From Bacteroidales bacterium UBA4293 (lineage in GTDB: Bacteria > Bacteroidota > Bacteroidia > Bacteroidales > Bacteroidaceae), in the NCBI GenBank assembly GCA_002395835.1, contig DGVD01000004.1:62001-126000 (forward strand): a stretch of 64,000 nt of DNA. The letters run 5' to 3'. Of the stretch, positions 34,554 to 40,688 are shown piece after piece. Below the pieces are notes generated by a model. It searched no databases, was not told the DNA's origin, and was given only the letters and a program-made list of their open reading frames with translations. Both the position numbers and the translations under genes were made by a program. The first letter of the stretch is position 1. Every line of letters begins with the position of its first letter.

Positions 34554-35279
34554 ATGGGTTTATTAGATTATTTGAGAAAAGAAGAAAAGAAGGCCGTGAA
34601 TGAACCGGTCATTGAATCAGCGGAGCAGGAAGCAGAATTCTTCAGCCTGGAACCGTTACCCGAACATCCAAAGGATGCAATCCTTATTGGTGTGGATTAT
34701 GATGCATATAGCAAAACTATGCAATATTGCGGATTGCAGATTGGCAACTTGAACATGAACCTTGTGCCATTGCTTTATGCCCTGGACATCCTTTCAAGAT
34801 ACAATGTATATCGTTTCGGTCAGTTTGGCTGTTTAACTCTGGACTTGAAGGATGCAATCCGTAAGGAATTGGAACACCGGAATATAAGTCCTGCTATGTT
34901 GGATGTATTAATGATGCAGGATTCACGTTTTAAGCATTCTGCACAGTCTGTAGGTTCACCGGATAAGAAGTGGTGGCCATTCATAACCCTGGAGAAGGAT
35001 GAAAAACGTAAGGTTGACGGTTGCCCCTATTATTTAACCCTGGATGCAGGAAAGATGGAACCATATTTTGAAATGTGGATAAGCGGTAAGGCATTGCAGA
35101 AATACAAGCTTCAGAAAAAGATAATCGGCCTAATGAATGAATTCTTTGAAGGCCATGCTTCACCAGGCTTGATGCACAAGTATTTCTTTGCGTTTGACCG
35201 TGACATGAAGAACGTGATAATGAAAGGCGGTGTACATAGATTAGGGCATGAATTTAGTGATGTGTTGTCAGATGATTAA
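34554..35279 (+). CDS. Hypothetical protein
   Basis: 241 residues, no family recognised. The first 45 residues are acidic and probably flexible (RKEEKKAVNEPVIESAEQEAEFF). The rest is a compact mixed sequence with DAILIGVDYDAYSKTMQYCG, a CPYYLTLDAGKMEPYFEMW segment and a helical C-terminus ending in acidic residues. It is 8 bp after the 34120 gene and 11 bp before the next, so translation is probably coupled. No catalytic motif stands out. Confidence 0.7.
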   Translation: MGLLDYLRKEEKKAVNEPVIESAEQEAEFFSLEPLPEHPKDAILIGVDYDAYSKTMQYCGLQIGNLNMNLVPLLYALDILSRYNVYRFGQFGCLTLDLKDAIRKELEHRNISPAMLDVLMMQDSRFKHSAQSVGSPDKKWWPFITLEKDEKRKVDGCPYYLTLDAGKMEPYFEMWISGKALQKYKLQKKIIGLMNEFFEGHASPGLMHKYFFAFDRDMKNVIMKGGVHRLGHEFSDVLSDD

Positions 35280-35290
35280 CAGAAGATAGG

Positions 35291-35653
35291 ATGGAAAGTA
35301 AGATGCCGGAAACAAAACTCCTGCAAAGGATGCTTAAAGAGGCAGGGTTGGAGATAGACTACATGAACCGATGTACTGTCCCAACATTGCTGCAGAAATT
35401 CGGTGCAGGCACATTCAGAACCGGGATGATTCTGAGGTGTGCTGAAATGCCCACCTTGATTGATGCCCCGAAGCTACCGACTGGTGCAGTAAGCATGCAC
35501 TACAAAGATTGTGTTGCATTCTCCGGGCAGAAGGTATTCCTGGCCAAAGATAGGTTCCTTGCCAGGTATTACAGTACAGATGAAGGGAAAAGGTACAAAT
35601 CATTCCTTGATGGGTTGAGCAAGGAAGAAAGGCCTAAATATGAGATTTTTTAG
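35291..35653 (+). CDS. Hypothetical protein
   Basis: 120 residues, no family recognised. It has a basic helical start (TKLLQRMLKEAGLEIDYMNRC) and a basic helical end (DRFLARYYSTDEGKRYKSFLDGLSKEERPKYEIF). The middle holds two cysteines (CAEM and KDCVAF). It lies 11 bp after the preceding gene and 21 bp before the next in the same direction. Confidence 0.65.
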   Translation: MESKMPETKLLQRMLKEAGLEIDYMNRCTVPTLLQKFGAGTFRTGMILRCAEMPTLIDAPKLPTGAVSMHYKDCVAFSGQKVFLAKDRFLARYYSTDEGKRYKSFLDGLSKEERPKYEIF

Positions 35654-35674
35654 TGTTTAGTTAATTGTTGTGTT

Positions 35675-35896
35675 ATGGATGTTTTTGAAGAATTAGATGC
35701 TGCAGTCAAGAAATTTGAGGCAGCAATGGAAAGCAGAAAGAGAAAGAGTAGCAATGCCAAACGTGAATATGTTTGCAGACCTTTGAGCAAAGAGGAAGAA
35801 AAACGTGTTCGTGAGGCATTTGCAAAACGAGGTGCAAGGCTTGAAAGAATGTATGGGTTCAAGCTTCCACATGGACACATATTGTCATTGCATTGA
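35675..35896 (+). CDS. Small basic hypothetical protein
   Basis: 73 residues. It begins with an amphipathic helix (MDVFEELDAAVKKFEAAMESRKRKSS) and continues strongly basic (KREYVCRPLSKEEEKRVREAFAKRGARLERM). Size and charge would suit a DNA- or RNA-binding accessory protein, but no family is recognised. It is the last gene of the closely spaced group that starts at 34120. Confidence 0.6.
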   Translation: MDVFEELDAAVKKFEAAMESRKRKSSNAKREYVCRPLSKEEEKRVREAFAKRGARLERMYGFKLPHGHILSLH

Positions 35897-36480
35897 TTGT
35901 TGTTTAATTGTTGATAGGTTAGTTATTGGTTAGTAGTGTTAGGCATGGTGTGGGAAAATTCATTCATAGTTCTTTCTTTGGTTATTTGCTCTTTTGTTCC
36001 CACACCTGCCTTCACTCAATCAATGGTAGATGCAGCAACAATGCAGGTGTACCCATTACGGAACAGATAGTGCATTGAATGTACTTAACCATCCATTCAG
36101 CATTAATAATGAATCATTGACCAGGCAGGATGAACTGAAAAGGCAATGCAGGGTTTTGGCAGGGATATGATGACAGTATATTGCAGAACCATGAAAGGAA
36201 AAATAAAAATGAATCGGGCAATGGTTGCATGGTGTGCCGGCCTGCCAGGTGTACCCCATTCCCCCTGGCATGTTGTTACATGTACCCCCCGGGGGGTGTT
36301 TTTAGAGAGGGGGTACCCTATCAGATAACCTCGCCCGCAATCTTTTCCACACGAGGGTAATTTTTTTAGGCCGTGGGGGTTTTCGGAAAAAATAAACAAC
36401 ATATTCCACCTGATCATGTGGATTATTGGGGAAAAATAGGTATAAATGAACAAAATTGACATAAATGGATAAAAAAGGCA
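35897..36480. other. 584-bp stretch without a gene, with unusual GC-rich hairpins
   Basis: No convincing ORF on either strand. It contains a hairpin TGCCAGG/CCTGGCA (36243-36249, 36264-36270), a perfect palindrome ACCCCCCGGGGGGT (36284-36297) followed by TGTTTTTAG, a GGGTACCC palindrome near 36313 and the hairpin TCCAC/GTGGA flanking CTGATCAT near 36405-36422. These G/C tracts stand out in an AT-rich genome. A transfer origin, a structured RNA or strong terminators are all possible. Confidence 0.5.
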
Positions 36481-36687
36481 ATGAGTTATGAAATACTTAA
36501 ACGGTATCAGTATTGGAGCAGGGATGGCCTATCATGGACTGCCTGGTTCGTGCCTTATTCCACCGGTATTTACTGCAGCAAGGCAGAAGCTATGGCCAGG
36601 GTGAAGGAACTGCAGCATGAATCAAGGAATGTGCTGAAGGCAACAAAGGAAAAGGCTGAATTCCAGGTTAAGGAATGCGACAACTGA
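36481..36687 (+). CDS. Small hypothetical protein
   Basis: 68 residues: MSYEILKRYQYWSRDGLSWTAWFVPYSTGIYCSKAEAMARV, then a charged helix (KELQHESRNVLKATKEKAEFQVKE). The aromatic-rich first half followed by a helix resembles small accessory proteins seen in mobile elements, but no family is recognised. It stands alone after the GC-rich hairpin region. Confidence 0.5.
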   Translation: MSYEILKRYQYWSRDGLSWTAWFVPYSTGIYCSKAEAMARVKELQHESRNVLKATKEKAEFQVKECDN

Positions 36688-36801
36688 AAAATAACCGGAT
36701 GCCTTCCTGCCTATTCTCCATGCAGGTATCTTTCCGGAACGTAGAATGCAGAGGCCATAGGACACGAAATAATAAGAGCAGGACATATAATCACATAACC
36801 A

Positions 36802-36960
36802 ATGAAATTTATTAAGCAACGCAAACTAAGCAACAAGAAAATGCAAAGGATTGGCAGGTACTACCGCATTGATGAGAAAGAGCAGAAGCCGGACTTTGTG
36901 TGTTATGTTGTCGGGTGGTTCCTTGACCATCCAATCTATTGCATCCACTATCTGCCTTAA
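36802..36960 (+). CDS. Small hypothetical protein (52 aa)
   Basis: A short ORF beginning MKFIKQRKLSNKKMQRIGRY and ending in WFLDHPIYCIHYLP. Its basic first half and hydrophobic, aromatic second half resemble the 36481 protein, and the final residues of both regions share aromatic/Cys character. It stops 18 bp before the ATG of the next gene. Support is limited to codon pattern and position. Confidence 0.4.
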   Translation: MKFIKQRKLSNKKMQRIGRYYRIDEKEQKPDFVCYVVGWFLDHPIYCIHYLP

Positions 36961-36978
36961 TAAATTGTGCTTTATGCT

Positions 36979-37272
36979 ATGGGAAGAAAACCTAAATACA
37001 CAGAAGAAAAGCATGAAGGATATGTAGGGCAAACCGTAGGAAAGACAAAGCCGATAGTCACAAAGATTCCAGATGCCAGGTATAGGATATTGATGCATTA
37101 TCAAAAGAAATACGGATTTGCAAGTACTTATGAATTTGTAGGTGCGATAATCGGTTTGACACTACTTTACATGGATGTATTCCCGGAATTCCATAATGGC
37201 AGGAAGCCGGAAACATTCAAGGACTTTAGTGATATGTTTGAAGTGTTCATGAAGAATAGGGTTGGGAAATGA
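36979..37272 (+). CDS. Hypothetical protein
   Basis: 97 residues starting MGRKPKYTEEKHEGYVG. The start MGRKPKY and segment KPIVTKIPDARYRILMHYQKKYGFAST give a basic N-terminal half; the C-terminal half is more hydrophobic (EFVGAIIGLTLLYMDVFPEF). The ATG is preferred to an in-frame GTG at 36967. The pattern of a basic start plus a helical body could be a ribbon-helix-helix or other DNA-binding protein, but I do not recognise a family. Confidence 0.58.
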   Translation: MGRKPKYTEEKHEGYVGQTVGKTKPIVTKIPDARYRILMHYQKKYGFASTYEFVGAIIGLTLLYMDVFPEFHNGRKPETFKDFSDMFEVFMKNRVGK

Positions 37273-37800
37273 TAGCAGCCTTCAAGCTGCATTGCATCAT
37301 GTGCCAGGAATGGTGCTTTGGTCGGTCTGTCTTTCCCTGCTGAGGCCTTCAGCAATTCTGCAGTTGTACTGATGTTGTCTGCATCACCTATTGTGGCAAT
37401 ATAGGCCGTATAAGCTATTTTAAGGCCTTCTGTCCTTCCATGTGGTAACTTGGCAATGGCAGGCAAAACAACGAGCCACAATGCCTGCTGATAGGCAGAC
37501 ATGGATTTGCCATTGGGCATTGGGAAAAAGTTTTCCGGTTTCAGAAAAAGCTTACCGGATTGCAAAATGCAGATTTGGTGGGTGGTATTTTTTTGGCTCT
37601 TGTGGGTTCCCTGGATGGTAGCTTTAATCCGTTGTTGATTTTTTCTTACTCAGCTATTTAGTTTATTGATTTACAGATATATAAACCAATTGGTTTATAC
37701 TGTTATAAATGATGTTAAAACAATGCCGGAATAGTTGCTTTATTGTACTTGTTCTTATAACTTCGTAGCACATAAACAACAGAAACAAACACAAAATTCA
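37273..37800. other. 528-bp stretch without a secure gene
   Basis: A minus-strand ORF covers most of it (37565-37167, TTG start) and overlaps the 36979 gene by 106 bp. Its translation is reasonably protein-like (residues 17-100), so a decayed or real small gene cannot be excluded. No promoter, RNA or repeat was identified. The right part (37570-37800) is AT-rich and probably carries the promoter of the 37801 gene. Confidence 0.4.
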
Positions 37801-38049
37801 ATGACTATGGCAAACAATCAATTTAACGTATCAGAAGAAACAAGCAGCCTTTTGAACTGCATTGCAACAATGAATTCATTCTATGACCAGGTGTCCAAAT
37901 CCGCTTCCGGTATTTGGGGAAATGAACAGACTGAAAAAGTGTTGGAGCCATTCACCGAAAAATACCAGGCATTAAGGGTTGAACTGCAAAAGCTGCTCAT
38001 GGATAGCATAGATTTAAACCTATCTCAAATAGGCAGCAGGACAATTTAG
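37801..38049 (+). CDS. Small hypothetical protein
   Basis: 82 residues starting MTMANNQFNVSEETSSLLNC. It is acidic to neutral and largely helical (TEKVLEPFTEKYQALRVELQKLLMDSIDLNLSQIG), resembling small helical accessory proteins. The ATG at 37801 is chosen because upstream in-frame codons lie in an AT-rich leader. It converges on the tail-anchored gene with a G/C-poor hairpin region between. Confidence 0.55.
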   Translation: MTMANNQFNVSEETSSLLNCIATMNSFYDQVSKSASGIWGNEQTEKVLEPFTEKYQALRVELQKLLMDSIDLNLSQIGSRTI

Positions 38050-38134
38050 AAAGGCAGGATGAAGATGAAAAAGGCATGGGTGGTAATTGCTCATGCCTTG
38101 TCTTTTTGATTAAAAATGCAAGAAATGCAAACCC

Positions 38135-38833
38135 TTAAAATAAGAGAAGCAATGTTGTGGTGATTCCTGCAATTGCGATGTAGCCTAACAGAAAACAACA
38201 TCCACTATTGGATTGTGCGGTGCCTGGTGTGGTGCCTGGTGCATCCTGGATTGGTTCCTTCTGATAGCTATTCCCATTCCAATATAACTTTTCCTTTGTG
38301 AAAAGTACTTCATCCCTGGAGATGTTGTAGCAATGGAATGGCGGGTTTTGGAGTTCATACCGGTAATATGATAGCATGTTGTTAAATGCCTTTCCCCATT
38401 GTATTTCTTTGGTCACTTCATCAAATACAGACCATGTGGCAACTTTCCTTTTTATGTACTCTCTCATTTCTTCATTCCAACCTTCTATCTGACTTGCTTT
38501 TACATCCTGCACTTCTGCAATTTCAACAACCTTATCCAGGAATTCTTCAAGCTTTATTTTCATTTTGGCTTGGTGGGCATAATCAAATGAATACTTGTAC
38601 AGATTCTTCTGCATACCATTGATTGATGAAATAATATCTTCATCTGTCAAGAATTCATAGTTCTTGAACAAGTGGTGCAGTATTGCCTTATATGTTGATT
38701 CATCCCATTTGTAGGTTGCCGGACAAGCTGATTCCAAAAGATTATGTATCCTATCTTCTGTTATGCCATTGGCGGTGCAGAATTCTTCAAGAGCCTTTTT
38801 AGTTACTCTTTTGGTCTTTGGTGCTTCTTCCAT
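38135..38833 (-). CDS. Tail-anchored protein of unknown function
   Basis: 232 residues. Residues 1-190 are soluble, helical and charged (KRVTKKALEEFCTANGITEDRIHNLLESAC..., EDIISSINGMQKNLYKY, LEEFLDKVVEIAEVQDVKASQIEGW). A flexible linker (DAPGTTPGTAQSNSG) leads to a C-terminal hydrophobic segment (CCFLLGYIAIAGITTTLLLLF) that ends the protein, so it is predicted to be anchored in the inner membrane facing the cytoplasm. No family is recognised. It is transcribed opposite to most of the element and may be cargo, for example a defence or exclusion factor (speculative). Confidence 0.72.
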   Translation of the reverse strand: MEEAPKTKRVTKKALEEFCTANGITEDRIHNLLESACPATYKWDESTYKAILHHLFKNYEFLTDEDIISSINGMQKNLYKYSFDYAHQAKMKIKLEEFLDKVVEIAEVQDVKASQIEGWNEEMREYIKRKVATWSVFDEVTKEIQWGKAFNNMLSYYRYELQNPPFHCYNISRDEVLFTKEKLYWNGNSYQKEPIQDAPGTTPGTAQSNSGCCFLLGYIAIAGITTTLLLLF

Positions 38834-39541
38834 AGTGTAGTATTTTTATTGTTCAACTGTCTGTCATCAATGCGGACATGGTACGGAAAAATGGTGTTTT
38901 GGCCTTGTTTCCTGCTTCATCTTGTCCGGATCATGGCCGGCACTCATATAGCAGGGTGCCATGCCTGGATGAATGCTGCAAGATAGGGTGGTGGATGTAA
39001 CCGGGTTGCATCCTGGATGAATCAGTTCTGCAGGCTCCAAATCCTTGTCCTGGTGCCGGCTTGATGGCATTGCATTATAGGAGCCTATATATTGGAGCCA
39101 TGCCATAGTTGTTTTGGTTCTCTGTTGTAGGCAGAAATCAATATGATGCCTTCACCTTTCATCCCAATGTTTCTGAATCTGTTTCGGGTAAATCCACATG
39201 GAAGGTGTGAAGCCTTTTCCAATCAGCAGGCGGAACGGATTCAACCCTATTATTGACATTATTCATGCATCTGCATTTTCTGATGCTTTTATGGTACTTT
39301 TGGTTGCAGGTTAATAATTACCCCAAACAACTAGCAATCCTGCCATAGGGCAAGCCTCTATAATAATGGCATTTTGATATAGGCACTATCTGTTATTTTT
39401 CAAGCTTTTCTCATTCAGCCTGGCTGAGAATCTGCATATATCATTGGCAAAGCTTATGCATAAAGAAATGCGTTTGCCATGACCTGCAATGACAACCCGA
39501 CAGAATATCCAGGAATGGTTTTTAATGGCCTTATAATGGCC
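38834..39541. other. 708-bp stretch without a gene
   Basis: No convincing ORF. It has an imperfect 21-bp palindrome (GGATGTAACC, one base, GGTTGCATCC; 38993-39013), two copies of CCTGGATGAAT nearby, and TGTCCGGATCATGGC (38923-38937), the exact inverted copy of 31791-31805 in another gap of the element. Confidence 0.5.
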
Positions 39542-40135
39542 TTATTTCATTAGTTTTGAGTCATTTATATAAACATCCAAAGAACTTCCATCTGTATAGT
39601 AGATTCCGTTTCCGTTATCATCATAATAGGTTCTATATCCCATTCTGCTGTTTGCTATCTTGGAATGTGGGAACATCTCAGCCAATCTCATGTTTACTTT
39701 GTTGGATTCTTCCTTTGTTAGGTCTGCATCCATTGTGCCTAATCTGACTGAATAGTCTTTTATATTTCCATTCCTATATGAACTGAAATGAACATAGATA
39801 TTTTCTTTTTCCGGTATTGCTATATCCTTGAAAAGGTTGTAGGTTAGGACATCGGCCAAAGATTCATCATTGGTGTTGTTTTCCATGAAATAGCTTTCGT
39901 AATATTCTCCACCTATCATTGACAGATTAATGGTATCAATTGTTTCCGGTACCAGGCCATATTTTTCTAAGCTTTGCAGGATGGCATCCTTACCGCCAAT
40001 AGCCGAAATTCCATTAATGAATACTGTCTTATGCTCTGTGTCGAAAAATTCGGCCTGCTTGGTTCCTGCACCGCCATTGCAGGATGTAAGAATAAAGGCT
40101 GCAGCCAATGTGACCAGGTTTAGAATTGTTTTCAT
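39542..40135 (-). CDS. Secreted lipoprotein of unknown function
   Basis: 197 residues. A typical lipoprotein signal (MKTILNLVTLAAAFILTSCNGG) ends at Cys19, so the mature protein is probably lipid-anchored in the envelope. The mature part contains YYESYFMENNTNDESLADVLTYNLFKD and a Gly/Tyr/Asp-rich end (RTYYDDNGNGIYYTDGSSLDVY); no family is recognised. It is the last gene at the right end, read inward from beside the arm repeats. Its promoter region overlaps those repeats. A cargo role such as surface exclusion is possible but unproven. Confidence 0.75.
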   Translation of the reverse strand: MKTILNLVTLAAAFILTSCNGGAGTKQAEFFDTEHKTVFINGISAIGGKDAILQSLEKYGLVPETIDTINLSMIGGEYYESYFMENNTNDESLADVLTYNLFKDIAIPEKENIYVHFSSYRNGNIKDYSVRLGTMDADLTKEESNKVNMRLAEMFPHSKIANSRMGYRTYYDDNGNGIYYTDGSSLDVYINDSKLMK

Positions 40136-40166
40136 AGTCTATCAAATATTAAAAGGTGTGCAATAA

Positions 40167-40232
40167 TGCGAGTAATAAAAAGCAATAAAAAGTAATAGAA
40201 TAAAATTGAGATTTTGCGAGTAATATGCGAGT
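40167..40232 (+). repeat. Arm-type direct repeats, right end (3 copies)
   Basis: TGCGAGT at 40167-40173, 40215-40221 and 40226-40232, the first two within TGCGAGTAAT. Orientation and core match the two left-end copies at 27128 and 27140. Confidence 0.75.
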
Positions 40233-40292
40233 GCTGCAAATTATAATTTTATTTAACTGATTGTTTTTCAAATAATTGAATATCAGTACTTT

Positions 40293-40305
40293 GTACCTCC
40301 ACCGG
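40293..40305 (+). repeat. attR: right 13-bp repeat within tRNA-Arg
   Basis: GTACCTCCACCGG is identical to 26994-27006. It covers the last 12 nt of tRNA-Arg (part of the T stem, acceptor strand and discriminator) plus one base. Confidence 0.85.
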
Positions 40306-40365
40306 GAATCGAACCCGGATCTAAAGTTTAGGAAACTCGTATTCTATCCATTGAACTATAGAGGC
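40294..40365 (-). tRNA. tRNA-Arg (anticodon CCU)
   Basis: The reverse complement folds as a 72-nt cloverleaf: acceptor GCCTCTA/TGGAGGT, D arm GTTC..GAAT, anticodon loop TTCCTAA (anticodon CCT, reads AGG), T arm CCGGG-TTCGATT-CCCGG, discriminator A, no encoded CCA. Its 3' end is the integration site of the element. Confidence 0.93.
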
Positions 40366-40392
40366 ATCCTCTTTTTTCTGGAAAAGCAGCTG

Positions 40393-40423
40393 CAAAGATA
40401 AATAATTCTTACGGAACAACAAA
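40393..40423 (-). promoter_or_regulatory. Promoter of tRNA-Arg
   Basis: Read leftward: TTTG (40420-40423), 19 nt, TATCTTTG (40393-40400); an exact Bacteroides-type promoter 28 bp before the tRNA. Confidence 0.85.
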
Positions 40424-40613
40424 ATTTGTGGTTCATTCATCTGGATTTTCTCTAAGCATGCTAAGTGCTGAAAAATCTTCCCTTTAGGTGCGTAAAAGGG
40501 TTAAAATTTCGCAAAATGTCGTTAGTTTCACATCTTCACTTTCTAAATGAAAAGTTATCATTTATTTTCTTTGAAAAATGAAAATAAACAATTTTAAAAA
40601 TTCAAACTTTTTG

Positions 40614-40645
40614 TTTGGCTAAGTCAAAAACAAATGCTTAATTTG
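40614..40645 (+). promoter_or_regulatory. Promoter of korAB
   Basis: TTTG (40614-40617), 20 nt, TTAATTTG (40638-40645; one mismatch to TAnnTTTG), 43 bp before the korA ATG. The rest of the 323-bp gap from the tRNA (40366-40688) shows only the tRNA promoter and AT-rich sequence. Confidence 0.6.
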
Positions 40646-40688
40646 CACCGCTTTTCTTGATTAAAATCAAAAATATATAAAATTTTCT

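Larger units (their letters stand above)
26994..40305. mobile_element. 13.3-kb element integrated at the 3' end of tRNA-Arg(CCU)
   Basis: Bounded by the 13-bp repeat GTACCTCCACCGG; the right copy completes the tRNA, so the tRNA stays functional. It has a tyrosine recombinase next to the left end, TGCGAGT arm-type repeats at both ends, two excisionase-like HTH proteins, a replication-protein-like gene with nearby iteron-like repeats, many short genes without recognised families, and a tail-anchored protein and lipoprotein at the right. Arg codon AGG is common inside (5 of 12 in the gene at 28636) and absent from korB outside (0 of 12). No relaxase, coupling protein or phage structural gene is recognised. 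It could be an NBU-like mobilisable element, a phage satellite or a plasmid-derived island. Confidence 0.85.

Noticed and set aside
37167..37565. 132-codon minus-strand ORF overlapping the 36979 gene
   Set aside because: It starts with TTG, overlaps another gene by 106 bp and has no family match. The first 100 residues look protein-like, so a decayed or genuine small gene stays possible, but I cannot support it as a feature.
38834..39541. Possible small RNA or oriT between the two right-end cargo genes
   Set aside because: Only one imperfect palindrome and short repeats; no promoter or terminator pair to support an RNA gene.
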